Below, piece after piece: positions 15,601 through 30,600 of a stretch of DNA of 64,000 nucleotides. The stretch's first letter is position 1, and each line of letters starts with the position of its first letter. The notes under the pieces are model-generated. The model was not told where the DNA came from and ran no database searches. It was given only the letters and a program-made list of their open reading frames with translations. The stretch lies in assembly GCA_012295275.1 (NCBI GenBank), contig CM022673.1, positions 4,898,605 through 4,962,604 of the forward strand. Direction: 5' to 3'. Source of the DNA: Chrysomallon squamiferum (taxonomy: Eukaryota; Mollusca; Gastropoda; Neomphalida; Peltospiridae). The position numbers and the translations under genes were made by a program.

Positions 15601-18600
15601 AAAGTTGATGTGCACACATACACATGCATGTACACATGCACATGTGTAAAGACTCAAACATACAAAATTATTAATTAAAAAAGGAAATCATAATAAGTGG
15701 AAAGGAGCTAAGCTAGATTCCACAAGTTACATTATGATTTTTTTTTTTTTTTTAATTGCAGTTATGTTTTGCATTGCTTTCCCAAAACACAGCACTTTTA
15801 TTTTCCAACATAATACATCAAACTCAATAAAGAATGCTTTCTTTGATGTTTTAATTTTTTTTAGACATTACATTTATTGCAATTTTTTAATTTTATGTAT
15901 TTATAATATTTAAATTTTTCTATTTTAACCAGGCAATAGAAAAACTTAGAGAACAGCTACGTATGAAAGATGAATCAATTGCAGAACTTCAAGCTTCCAT
16001 TCAGAATCTAACTAGTGAACAGTTTTCTGGGGATGTGTCACTTACAGAGATTGATCACAAACTGTTTAGTGTTTCTTTGACAGGAAAGGTAAATAGGAAA
16101 AAAAGATTTGTTTAAAATAAGTTTGTATTGACATTATGTACATCCGTCATGTTATTTTGTAACAGTTGTAACACAGAGAAAATGACTACCTCCAGCACCA
16201 TGCTGTCTACTTCTTTTACCACCAAGGATTCTTTTATGTACACTTTTCCTAAGATAAAAAAAATTATATTCATTATCATATCCAGTACAATAACAAATTT
16301 TGAAAAATATTTAAAATTCAGAAAAAAAAAAAAATCCATCGACATGTTTTTAAACAATATTTTCTCTAGCTTTATATGCATATTTTTAATAAATATTTTG
16401 CAGATATCTGTCTTTTTTGGATAACAGAGATATAATAAATACTGGTATACATTCTTGTACTCATGTGTATATTTATGCTTTAATCACAGGCCACTCTGCA
16501 GCAAGAGTTAGAAGAGTCAGCAGCACAGTTAAAGACTTTTGAAGAGAAAGAAGCTCAGACTGAAGAGAAAGAAAAAGATGAATCAATGGACCTCTCCACT
16601 CTTCAAGCAGAAATCAGTGAACTTAGAACGTTGCTATCACAGGCTGAAACAGCAAGAGAAGAGCTGATAAAGACATTACAGGCAGCAGAAGAAGAAAAAA
16701 CTGACATCCAGTCACAACTGGTTGAAAAAGAAAGGGAAATAACTCAACTGCAGGAAGATATTGAAGTGAAACACTCAACTGTTGAACAGATGACAGCTCA
16801 GATTGACAGTTTGCAAGAAGAGATTAATTCATTGACTAATTTCCAGGTGAGAGGAAAATCTTAGTCTTTTTTGAATGTTAAAAAATGCCATTATGGAATG
16901 TGTTTCTTGGTGAATGCATTTAGAAAGTAGTATTGGTAATAATTACTCATAAAACAATGTAAAACTATATCAGTTAATTAATTAAACATGGAGAATAAGA
17001 AAAAATGGCTTTAAATTTTTTCATATAATAATAATAATATAATTGCCTAAATATAAAAAGTACAGAACTTAAAGTCTTTGTTTACATAGAAAGTTAGAAT
17101 TTTCAGTATGCAAAAACTTTATTTTTTATTTTAAACATCATTAGAAATTACTCTACTTACACATCTCTAGCAATTAAAAGGTTTATTATATAATATTCAT
17201 CAATTATTATTTTAAAAACTGAAAGTGAAAGAAATTAAATTTTCTTTTAAATATGGATTATTCTAAAGCTATTTATATTTAGCCAAGGGTTAGTAAAATA
17301 TTTTGAATGTTTCATTGAATCTGCCTATCAGAAACATAATTTTAAAGGTATTATAAAAAGAAAAAGGAAAATATTGAATTTCTTTAAAATTGTTTTGTAG
17401 AATTCTAAAAGTGATCAGGTTTGCTTTTTTTATATACTTACATTATTAAGAAAAAATCTCCTTAAATAGTTAACCATTTTTTTATTTATTGGTGGAAGGG
17501 TTTAGTTGAAACAGAAATAATCTTCTTTTTCATTTTGTTTCCTTTTTTATTATTTTATTTTAATTTTTTTCACTGCACATTATTTTTTCATTTATGTTAA
17601 TCCCAAGAAAATGTCTGTGCACACACGTTTTAAAATTTCAACACTAATTATTCAGTTTAATTTTTGCTTTTCTTTTTTATCAGTTAAAATATTTTATTTT
17701 AGACTCCTATTATTTTTATTTTTACTATTTTTAATGGTGAGAGTTCAATAAACTGCATCAATATTTATTTCAAAAAAAAAAAGTGTAAATATATTTTATA
17801 AAAACTTGTTAAAAGTATTTAAATATAAATAAGATGTTAAAACATTTAAATTTTCTTTTCTAAAAGTAAATTTATTAAGTATTGGATTTACAGATTTTCT
17901 TGATATTTGAAAGTTTTTGTTTAACTTCACAAGATATTCTTAAAGTTCATTTAGGATTATTATTTTATTAATCCTGGAGTTAAATTTTAATTTTTATTTA
18001 TTTATTTATTTCTCTGAAATTTTTGTGTAAAAAAAAATTAAAAATAATTCAAAACATCATTAATATTAACATAGATGAGTGAATATACTGATGAACTGGG
18101 ATGATTGTATTTTAATTGTTGTAATTGACAGAATGAACTTCAGCAAGATTTTGACACTGTTCAGTCGATGCTGGAGAACAAACAGCGGGAGATGGACTCC
18201 TTGTCTCAGGAATTCACAGACTCTCTCCACCCAGTCCCACTCATGTCCAACGAAGAAATCGAGGTCATTTTACATTTGTTTATGCGTTCATGAACATATA
18301 TTTAAAAAACATTTTTAAAATCATATGTATGACTAATGCTAGAAAAACCTCAGGGATTCTAAACTTCTTACATATTTAGGTATTTATTTTTAAAAACTCT
18401 TTTTGTTATCTCTATTATTAACTTAAAAACTTTTTTTACTGAGGTATTTTTGTAAAATATAAACCATTTAAGTTTTAATTTCAGTTTCTGTTCAAGTTGT
18501 TTTTGTTGGAAGTTTTTTTAAATAAAATTTTGATGAGAATAACACTTCCAGTAAATGGTATTAGTTTTTTAAAATTCAAATTTCTTTATTCTTTGGTTAC

Positions 18601-21600
18601 AGCAGTTAGAAAAGGAGGTGAATGAGTTAAGAAAGTCTTTACAAGACAAGAAGAACATCATAGAAGAGAAAGAAGAGGAATTGTATGAACTGAATGAAAA
18701 ACTTGAGTTACAGGTAAACAAACAAATGTTTAATTACAAACCCAGCCATTGTTTCATAGTAACAATAATAATATAATAATTTTATAATGAATGTGAAGTG
18801 AATGAACTGACTGAAATAGGTAAATTATTTCAAGTAAATACACCAGTGTTTAACTATAAATCCAAATGTTAATACATGTTAACGGGTGTCATTAATTTGA
18901 TGATGATATTTGAAATACAACTTAGCTCTTCCAAGTACATTTTAAAGCATCACCTTTTCGTCAGGGGAGCACATACCATTTCTTTCATACACTACAAGTA
19001 GTTTCAAGATAAAATGCAAATAATTCAAATTCATTTGATGATTTATTAAATTTACATAAATAGATCATTTTTGTTATATTAACACATGGTAAAATTTAAC
19101 GGACATGTATACATTTTTGATTCACTCAGCATGGTAATCTGAGTTGACTGTTTTATTTGTCACATTAATCTATGTTAATTGTTTTGTTAAATAATGGGAA
19201 CCTTCATTAGCACATTACCTGAGTTCTAATTATATTTTGTGGCTTTTATCATCTGGAATCCATTAGCAGTGCTTTTGTCAAATGATAAGCACCTTCTGAT
19301 TTGATACAAGGAAATTTACATTGGGTACATGCTCATGTTATATATTTTTTAATATACCTAAACATTAAACTGTTAGGTGGTAAACAGGTGGTATATTTAG
19401 AAATGGCTGGTTTATTTACTGACATACGTTATTACAAGTGTTTTCTTTACACTGCACTTGTTAACTTGTAGATCACATTTCTTATCTTAATTTATGATCA
19501 GTTACCTATTTCTCTAAGTACATAACAGACATGTAGAGTTGTTTGTATACATAAGGAAAAAATTCCTTTGAGTATTGTATGTTAATATTAAAGCAGAAAT
19601 GGATCTAGTGGGAGGAATATTCTCCTTTAAAGAGTGATATGTTTGTCTGAGTGTGTGCATTGCAGAACAAGCATTATTATTATTATTCACTTAAAAATAA
19701 TATCCATCCCATTTAGAACTGAAAAAACCTCAAGTTTAATAATACCATTGCTGGATGTGATAAATATCTTCTGAAGAATAAATATAAGAGCCAATTTTTA
19801 AATTAATACAAAACCTTTAAATTTTAATTGTAATGATTATAACTTTTGAACCTTAAAGTATCATAAATGATTGTATAATTAATTGTATAATTAATGCTTT
19901 CAAAATATGGCTTAATATGAATTATAAGATATTCTATGTCTCAGTTTACTTTTTATAGGTTATATTTATTAAATACAGTATACTGTAGGAACCTTACCAA
20001 CCTTTTTTATTTCCTAATTTATAGCCACTATACATTTTTCCTGTGTTGATTTTAATATTCTGCTAGGAGTGGTGTGTTTGCTTGAATAATTCTGTAAGCA
20101 CAGTAAATGTGGAATGGGCTTGATTGTTTTTTTTTATGGATATATTGGTCACTGGGACACTTCTGATTCTAGTTTGGTTGTGTGTAGGTATTTGTTTGCG
20201 TTCTTGAAGGAACTTTGCAGAAATTTAATTCCTTACATACAGTTTCAGTGTGTTAAATTGTTTTGCCTGTTAAACTGGAATTGACACACATAAAAAAAAA
20301 AAAAAATATTACAGAATATTCATTTGACATTCTTTTCTTTTAATCTTTTCCTTCTTTTTTTTAACTTATTTTGTTTTTTTCTTTTCTTTTTTTTTCTTTT
20401 ACAAAAGTGCATAAAAATTGTTCCCATAAACAAATGCTTAAATAATAATTTTTTTTTATATAAATCTGTTGAAAAGTATGTTAAAAATGTTTTGAATCTA
20501 AACATTTTGTTTTGAATATATAATTTTTCTCAAATTTTCATTATTTTCTTCTTCCCTTTTGTAAGATGTGGCACTTCATATAGGCATTTTTCTTTGTTTG
20601 GTTGGTTGTTGTTTTGTTTTTTAAAATTATTGAATTACTATACTAGATGCTTGTATAAGATAATTTATTTTTAAAATCTGTTTAAAATTTTAATATGTGA
20701 CAGGAATCACTATCAGCCGAACTTGCCAAGGTACGACAGACTCTGGATGAGACAGAAGAACATCTTAAACAAGAACAACAACTCCGTGAGCAGATTTCAA
20801 AACAGTATGAAGAGTTAGAGCAGCAGAGCATCAATAAAACAGACAGTGAGAAAGAAGACCAGAAGATAAAACTTGCAGATGCTGAAAATAAAATTACAGA
20901 TATTGAAAATAAACTTGCAGATACTGAAAACAAATTGACAGAGATGCAGGTGAAGCTTGCCGAGACAGAAACTGTTCTCAAAGAAACACAGGAGTCATTG
21001 GCTGAAAAAGAAGAGATCATCAAAGAGAAGGAGATTTTTGAACTCTTACAGAAGGTTGAGGAGGACCACCAGGAGGATCTGCAACAAGCTCAGCAGCTGA
21101 GAGAATCAGAACAGCAGGATATCTGTGAAGAACTGAAGTCACAGATTTCTCAACTAGAACAGAAATTGAAGGAGAATAAAGATCTTCAAGAAAATCTGGA
21201 ACAGAAACTGGAGGAAAAGAATGAAGAACTACAAGAAAAAAGTAAAGAGCTGCAGGAAAAGATTGAGCAGCTGCAGGAAAAAAGCAAGGAACTGCCTGAG
21301 ACAAGTGAGACTCTAGAGAAGGAGCTACAAGAAAAGAATGAAGAGCTAGAGGAAAACATTAAAGAGCAACAGAATCTGGAAGCAGAAAAAGAAAAATATT
21401 CAGCATTAGTAAAGTCATACACTGACTTACAGGAGAAGTTAGAGTCTCAGGAATTGCTGTGTGATGAGTATGCCACAGAAAGGACTGAACTGGAAACAAA
21501 GATTAAGCTGAAAGAGGAACAGATAGAGAAGCTGTATAAAGAGAAAACTGAAATTGAAGAAAAACTAAAAGCCAAAGAGCAGGAGTGTATTCAGCTTCAG

Positions 21601-24600
21601 AGAGAACTTCAGGAAATCAGAACACAGGAGCATGTTCAGTCTCAACAATCGGAGGACGTTGAAAGTAGAACATCTCAGGAATTTGTAAGTCAAACTGTTC
21701 TGCTGGAAAAAGAGGAAAACATTGGAATGTTGAGTTCAGAACTGACAGATTTATCCAGACAGTTGAAAGAAGCACAAGAGAGAGTGGATCAGGCATCAGC
21801 AATGCTTGCAGAAAGAGAGGCACAAATAACACAGCTTCAGGCTGAATTGCTGGTGGCATCCAATGGTTCACAGGTAAATCTTGAGCAAATGATAATAACT
21901 GATTAATGAGATTTCATAAAATACCTTTGGATGAACATGAGAAAATGAATGAATGTGTATGTACAAGTCTGAAGTGAGAGTACATACTGGGTGTTTTGTT
22001 CATTTTTCAGTGTGGATGCTAGTGAGTAGTGTGCACTGTTTGCTAGTGCCTGTAAACAGAAAAATGCATTTTTTAAGAACACTCTGCATCTTTTATATAT
22101 AAACCAATTTCTAATACTGATATTATTAATTATTATTATTCATCGTCATAAATAAATGATTAAATGACAGGTTTATTAGGAAATGACATTTACAATGAAA
22201 ATTAATTACAGAAGTCTGACAGGTGTTTAGTTTTCATTTTTTTTTTTTTTTTTTGCTCTGCTATATTCTGATTCTAATAGTGGAGAAGTTAATCTCTATC
22301 TTTTAAAGTGTAAAGTAATAAAGAAACTCATTTTTTTTATGAACCTGCAGATCATTATTTAATTATTCACATATTGTACTTTTTACTCTTTTCTTTTAGG
22401 AAACTTATGTTTTATTAATAATAAATTATAATCTGTTTAATATCTTGGAAATATTTGTTTTCTTAATAATGCATTGTTCCATTTCAGCAGGAATTTTCTT
22501 CCCAGGATATTGCAGACCTTAAATCAAAAGTCAGAGAGAAAGAAGAACAAATAACAAATCTGAAGGTGTCTTTGACACTGTCGGAACAAGATCTGACAAG
22601 CAAAAATGAAAGACTGGAGCAACTCGAAGCAAAATGTAAATCTTTAACTGAGGAACTGACAGAAGCAAGACAACAACATTCCTTCACTGAATCAACTACT
22701 CGAGATTTGTCAAACTTCCATTCTGACATCCGACTAGCTCGGTCAGAGTCTGAGCCAGCACTGGACAGCTGGAGAAGAAGCAGTTCTGAGTTCTTGTCCA
22801 GAATGAACCAGGTTGAAGCACTGACCATGCAGCAGAAGATGGAACTGGCAGAGAAGAATCGCCAGTTGCGTCTTGTTCGTGATCAGATGGAACTGTGGCT
22901 GGCCAAAGGTCAGCAGGATCAAGGTGATGTGAAAGCTCTGATAATGAAGTTGACCACCGAGTTGAAGGTAATGTGGTTTTTAAAAATATTATTTCATAAT
23001 TTCTGTTTTACTTGTCATCATTAAAGTTTTGTCTTTAGTTTTTATTATTATTATTTTTTTTGATGGAAAACCCTTTTTGTTTGTTTGCATGATGAATATT
23101 TTAACATTTTATATTAAACTGTTGTATTAAATTGAATTAGAATAAGATTAAATTCTTAGATGTTGATTTAGTTTTACTGATATATTTATTTAATGAGCAC
23201 TTGATATATATGCAAGACTGTCAGTACAATCAATACAAGAATGAAATCAAACTTCGGGATATTCTGGAAGACTGTTAAAGAATATCCATTTTTACCAAAA
23301 CTTACAAACACTAAGGGTTTTAAAATTTGGTTATAAAATACATTTTTTAATTTAATTTTGTGGGTTTTGTTCTAGTGGTTTATTATCAATTTTTCTTATT
23401 ATAATTTATTTTTTTTAAATTATTTTATTTATTTTTTTAATTATTGTTATTTTAAATTTAATCTTAACACAATATTATTTAACTGTACATACGTTATAAA
23501 CTTGAAAACATTCCTGTGAATAAATGTTGATAAATCTGCTTTCTACAGAATGTATCAGAACCAGCAACTGAGTCTACACAAGTGGTAAACATTTCTAATA
23601 GTTTGTTTTTCTTTTTTTTAAACAAAAATAATGGAAAGAAACACACCTTTTGATTATGTTTAAGACCACTTCACTGTAAACATATTTAATATAAAGAGTA
23701 CAAAATGTGGAATAATTGTTTAATAGTTGTTTTTATTTATTTCTTTATTTATTTATTAATTTATAAATTTATAATTTTAATATTTTTAATTATTATTTAT
23801 TATTACTTTTATTACTAGTATTATATATTCATTTAGTTAGTTAGTTTTGGGGAAGGGGTTAAGAAAGAAGTAGTAAAAAGTAGAAATTAAATGAAGATTT
23901 TTTTTACAATTCAGACAAAGAAAAGTTCTTGTTTATGGAGGGGGGAGGAAACCAAAACAAACTTAACCAGTAAATGATAATAAAACAACACAACAACCCA
24001 AGTAATTTATTGAAAACTGAAACTGAGATATAATCACTGAGGTCTGTTTCTTTTCATTTCATATTGCTTCAACATTTTGTTGTCGCTTCAACATTTTGTT
24101 GTTGCTAGTTATTTTATTATTATTTATTATTTATTATTATTTATTTACTATTTTTTGTTTGTTATATCTTTCCAACTGGAATGCTTGGCTTGCAAGTTGA
24201 TTTATGATAGTTTTAGAATTTAATAATTTGTCACGTTAAAACAAAGAATTGTTGGTGTTCTAGCCAGATGGGAGGAGTATACAGTACTGAATAGTTTGCT
24301 GTGTTGAGCAGGAATCTGGTTTGCTGTCAGCTATTGGTTGTTGGATACTAATGAAACATTTGTAACATTAAGTTTTATTGGCTGTGATTCAAGATTTATA
24401 ACTGATTTTATGCTGAACTTGCCAAAAAATGTTTGGCCTTTGTATATGAATACCTTATTCATGGGTTAATTCAAAATTTAAAAAGTAAAAAAAAAAATTA
24501 ATAAATAAATAATAATAAAATCAAAAATCTTCTGAATAAAAGGAGTTGGGAATGTTTTAAAAAAAAGATGTAGAAGAAGAAGAATAGAAAAACTAGAGAA

Positions 24601-27600
24601 AATCTGATGAGTATTTTCCTTTCTTTTATAGCTTTAGAGACTAACACAATTTATTTTTTATTTATTAAGCATTTTACAAATATTTATTTATATAATCTTT
24701 TTTATTACATGCTCAAAATATATAAAATAATTTATTATGAATGTCATCTTTGATTTTTCAAATGTTGTATTAGCATGATACAGAATATAACAGTTTTTGA
24801 TCGTTTGGTTGAATGATATATTTTTGAAAAGCAAATAAAACCCTTCCATTTATTTCCATTTTATCTTTAGAATTTTATATCTGATGAAATCATTCCTGGA
24901 ATTGCTAAAAAAATTTTTTTTAAAAATCGTTTTTCGTTTTGTTTTTTGTTTTTGTTTATTGAATTGTGAAAATATTTAAAAAGATAAATATTCATACTAT
25001 AATAAAAGGAATTAACAAAAATTATTTTTATTTTAACAGACATTAGGAACTGTTTTGTAGATTTGTATTTATCTATTTATGTATTTGTTTGTTTATTTAT
25101 ATTTTTCTGGCTAGAACACTTCCAAGCATAATCCCACAGTGAAAAATTATTCTTTATAATTATTTATCTTTTATTATTAATTAATTTATTTATTATTATT
25201 GTTATTATTAAATAATTGTTTATTTATTATTAATTATTATTATTATTACTACTAAATTTTTTATATTATTTATTTATAAGGATGTGGGAGAAATGTTGCA
25301 TGATGACATTCATGATTCAAGAATGGGGTGGGGTTGATATTATAAAATAATAAAAATAAACAGAGAACATTACACTTTCTGAATTATTTAAGCATGATTT
25401 ATTACATACAGGCTGGAATTGTGATGTATTGTTTCTGTGCATGCAATTGTTATTCACACGAGGAAAATTGTATGTGTGGGAATATTGGTCTGTTTGTAAT
25501 GTCTGAATGTTTTCACAGTTTCTTCACACTATGGATGGCATGGTTAAAGCAGACATGGTTCTTATGTCCACAGAAATATGAATATTTTACACAATAGATG
25601 TCATTTCACCTTATTATTATCATTATTGTTAATGTAAAATATATTTATTGTAGATGTTCATGCAAGTCAGTAATAAAAATATTTTCATTTAAAAAGTTTG
25701 AGTTAAAATATGCATATGATCCAAAATCATTCTGAAACAATTTTAATAATCAGTGTATATCATTATTAGTAAATTTATACTTAATGAAACAGTATCGATA
25801 CAATTACATTAAAGGCTGAAATACTGTAGATATCATTTAATTGCCCAATTCAGTGAAAACTTCTCCATGATCCTATGAAATTTATCAATTTTGATTTACT
25901 TTTCTGAATGTTTAGAACATATGTTACTTCTTACTTTTCTCTGTTTGTTTAATGATTCCATTTACTAATTCTTTGAAATGTAGTGTTTGTAGTGCTCATA
26001 TTAACATTGTTCTTTTTCTAGTTCAGTTTGCAGTGAGTTTTAATGGTATACATTTTTATCTGATGGAAAAAATTACCTGATTGATGTGAATTTATAATCT
26101 TTTCTTCTTGATTTTTTGAAAGATATTTATTTATTTATTAGCTGTATGTTTTGTTTTTCATTTATTTTAATTTCAAATATTTTATTGAAACCATTAACTC
26201 ATTCATCTGTCACTCTATTCATCCATCAAGTTTTGTTAAAACTTATTTTCTTTTTCAGATTGTTTAGCATAGATGGACTATGCTTTAATTGTGAATTATT
26301 ATTATGATTATTTATTTATTTATTTTAATCTATACATCTTTATTATTTGTGAAAACAGCTGACAAATAGTATAGTTTATTATAATTTAGACCTTTTGAAA
26401 AACTGTATTTTTTTATTTAAAATTTTGTTACTTTTGCAGTTGTTTTATTTATTATTCATGCACTTAAACAAAAATAAATCTCAAATTGGCTCTTTGTTTG
26501 AAATTATGATTGCTGAAAACATTGTACTGACTATAAAATCAGCATCATTTGGAGCTATAAAAATATTTTAATCTAAATACCTAAATTAATGAAAATGTTA
26601 AAATCAGAAGTGCAGTTCATATATATTTTTTCATTTTTATACTGTCAAAAAAAAAAAAAAAGGCATTTTTATTCAGAAATAAGCAAATTTTTCATTGTTT
26701 TTTTTTTGTGTGTGTGGAGGTATTGATAGTTTGTTTTATTATTATCTTTTTTCAAGGTTTTTTTTAATATTTTTTTTTTATTGTGTGACATAACTTTTAA
26801 TATTTATTTTAGATTTTTTTAAAATAAGATTTATATGATTTTCATTTATTTTAGGAAAAGGAGAGGGAACTAAGACAATCGCAGCGTGAGATCAAAACTG
26901 CCGAGCGAACTCTTCAACTGCAGCGGACTGAGATCACCGAACTCCGCAGCAGTAACGAGAACCTTCGACACGAGTGGATTGAGAGGGACGTCGAAGTGTC
27001 GCGAAGTGAACAGCACATCCTCCACCTGAAGAGCAAACTGAGAAAAGCCCAGTCGTCACTGGCGGAGCTGGGTAACCAGAGTGCAAACAACAACAACCCC
27101 CCACCAGATGGGAACGAAAGTGGGGACTTCGCAATGCCGTACATGGTGGATGACGAGGAAGTTGAAAAACTCAAACAGGAACTCACTGATCTGAGAAATG
27201 AAAACAAAATATTACGGAATACAGCTCCAATGTCAACTCAGGAATTTGTTAAGGTTTGTTCTGCTCTGTGTTTTTTGAATAAATTTTCTAAATAAAAACA
27301 ACAATAAAAAGTATGTTCTTTCCTCCCTGTCCCTCAACCCTTAAATATAAGAGCATTTCATAGTTTTACTAGGCTTTTTTATTTTTTATTATTTATTTAT
27401 TTATTTATTTTGTTTATTTATTTATTTTATATATCTACATGTATATATATTTATACAATATATATATAATCTTGTTATGTTAGGAAAGTGATAGTTGGGA
27501 ATTTCAGGTGAGCCTTTTAAAAAAATCAAATAAATTACATTATTTTGAAACTCTTGCATGACTTACAATTAACATGTTTAATGTGATAAGAATTTAATTT

Positions 27601-30600
27601 TTTATTCAAAAATAAATTAATTACTTTTAACTTTAAAGTATTGCTTCTTAAAATTTATTCACTAACTGTATATTCTTAGATATTATTTATTTAATTTCTA
27701 GAAAATCAAAAATTTAGGAAATTATGACAGTTTAATTAATTTACAATTACTCAAAATAATTATAAGGATAAAAAAAGAACTCCATAAATTCTAACTCTCT
27801 CACATCCTTTCATATTATTTATTTAATTTCTAGAAAATACTTAGCTGTATTTAAATACTTAGCTGTATATTCTCTCATATTATTTATTTAATATCTAGAA
27901 AATACAGGATCTAAGAAATGAGCTGACTACAGAACACACAGAACACATCCGCAACATCCAACATCAGCACACAGAAGACCTCGAGGCTCAGCTGACATCA
28001 CTGCAGTTGAAACATGACACAGAACTGCAGCACCTACAACATCAGCATCAGCTAAAGGTGGAACAGGCACTGGCCTTACAGAAACAAGAATTAGAGAAAC
28101 AACACAAGACTGAGATCAACAGTATGTTGATTGAACATCAGAGGGAAATTGATAGGCTGAGAAGTGACTATGTTGGTAGGTGTTTCACTGCACGTTTTTC
28201 CTGTAGTATGCAGTTTCATGGGAGATGTTTTATCACTAGATGATAAATGATTGTTTTATTCATACTTTTTAATGATTGTCTACATTTTGATAAAAATTAT
28301 AGGAGAAAAAAGTATTTGAATTAATATGACATAATTGAATTTATTAGTTTTTAAAATAAGATGAAAATTGTCTTCAAATATAATTGCTACTTACCTGTTA
28401 AAAAAAGAAAAAAAGAAAAGAAAGAAAGAAATGAAAAAATGAGAAAAGAAAAGAAGGAAGTGAAAAAGTAAAAGATAAAATAATGATTTTTAGAAAGTTG
28501 ATTTCTTATTTCACCTGAAAATTCTTTAAAGATTTAGTCATTCACTTATTTATTATAATTATTGTTTCTTCTTCTTCTTTTTCTTATTATTTTTATTACT
28601 ATATTTTTATTATTATTATTATTATTATAATTTTATTGTTTAAAAAGCAAAACATGATATTGATGATATTGTTGCAGTTCACGATGATGCTTCTGTTGTT
28701 GAACGTTGTGACCGACTGCGCACTGAGGTATCGTCTACAGAACTGCTGGATGGACGACTTCAGAACAGACTGTCTGGATCTGTGTTTGAAGTGATTGGAC
28801 AGAACGAATCTGATGTCAGTCTGACAGAGTCAAGCAGCATGGAGTTTTTGCCAGATGATAGCATCTCCACTAAACTCCAGGTAGGAGTTTTAACATCTTA
28901 TTTGCTTGACTGTCAGGTAACTTCTAGACACAACAAAACAATGAATTTAATGTCTTAACCAGAACTTGAAAATATATTTTCAAACTAATGTCCCAGGAAA
29001 TTAAAAAAACAAAAAAATAGTATTGACCTACAGAATGTAAAGGTGTTTAGGATTTGAAAACAGTTGATGATGTCTTGGTTAATTATAAATTAATTTAAAA
29101 AAAATTATAATTTGAAGCACTTTTGGATGCTGTAAAGAACAATAAATAGAAATATTTTGCAGATTACATTTTTTATTGTAGGTTAAAAGTATTAAATATT
29201 TTTCAGAAACCATATATTTATCTTACTAATGTTTCTAATGAACAAATTTGTTTTCTTCTATCAGGCTATAATGACAAAAGTTCACAAGCATGGCCTCAGT
29301 ATACTGACATTGTCTGAGATGCAGTATCTCCAGCGTCACATGTCACAGGAAGAGATTGGTGCTGACATCGATATGCAGGCTCTCATTGAAACCTGGGAAC
29401 GAGAGAGACAGACTTTTGTGTCCACCATTAACACACTGAAAGAACTGCTGTCCAAAGTGAAAGCTTCTGAGCGGGTAAGTTGTATGCAAGGTCTAGAAAT
29501 GTATGGAAACAAGAAAAGAAAACAAATGTTAATAAAAACTTTTGCTCTATTTTACATTGGATAAAAGAATTTTTGGTGTGTCATTTTGTAGCTGTGATAA
29601 TAATAATCTACAAAGCAACATGGTTATTTTTCATACTAGTATTTTTGTACTTTTCAGTTTTTCTTTTATGCTGAACTTTATTATTATTTGTATTATTATT
29701 TTTGTTTTATTATTATTATTTTTTTTTTTTTGTATGTGTTGTTTTTGGGGGGACTTAAAACATATTTTTGGTGGAAAGTTGTCTCTTTGAATAGCACCCC
29801 CCGACAACTTGACTTGGTATAAAAATGATTATGAAATATTATTTTCATCAGACATAAGACATTTTGAAATACTACTTCTAAAACTAATTTTTTAAATAGT
29901 CTGCTATTACTATCTTCTATTTAAAACTCATTAAATATTTGGCAGTAATATTTTACCTAAAAAAAAAAAAATATATATATATATTTTTATTATTATTTAC
30001 AAATAATTTTGTACAAATATTTGGAAGTAATAATTTTGTTAAATAAAAGAGTTGATAAACAATTTTTGAATTGTTTTTCTATTGTTTAACAGCTGACAGA
30101 CACAGAAGAGCGAGACTGGAGAGGTGACTTGTTACTCACGCTGTGTAATCTGTTTACTAAAGAACGTGAGATTTTACTGGCAGAACTTCACACATACATT
30201 GCCTCACATCCTGAGGCTGATAAAAACACTGTTATTGGAAAACTGGAGCGACGTATACAGGATCAGGTAAAGTATTAATAATAAGATTGTTATAATGTAA
30301 TAATCAGTAGCAGATGTTAGAGTATTTGCCTTGTAAATGATAGTTTTTAGGATCTGTCCTTGTCAGGCCTAGTTTTGCTCTGTTTCCTGTTTCAACCAGT
30401 TCCGGAAGGGCTTTGGGGTATGTTTTTATACATGAAAAATGTTTATAACATGTTTGCAGACTGTGAGAGAAGCTATTAGTTAGATTAGTGATCTTTTTCT
30501 GTACTTGTATGTTGCTTTTTATTTGTTCTTTTTTGTCGTTTTTTTTCAATTTATTATTACAAAAGCAAAAGCAAAATGAAATTCTAAATAATTTTAATTT

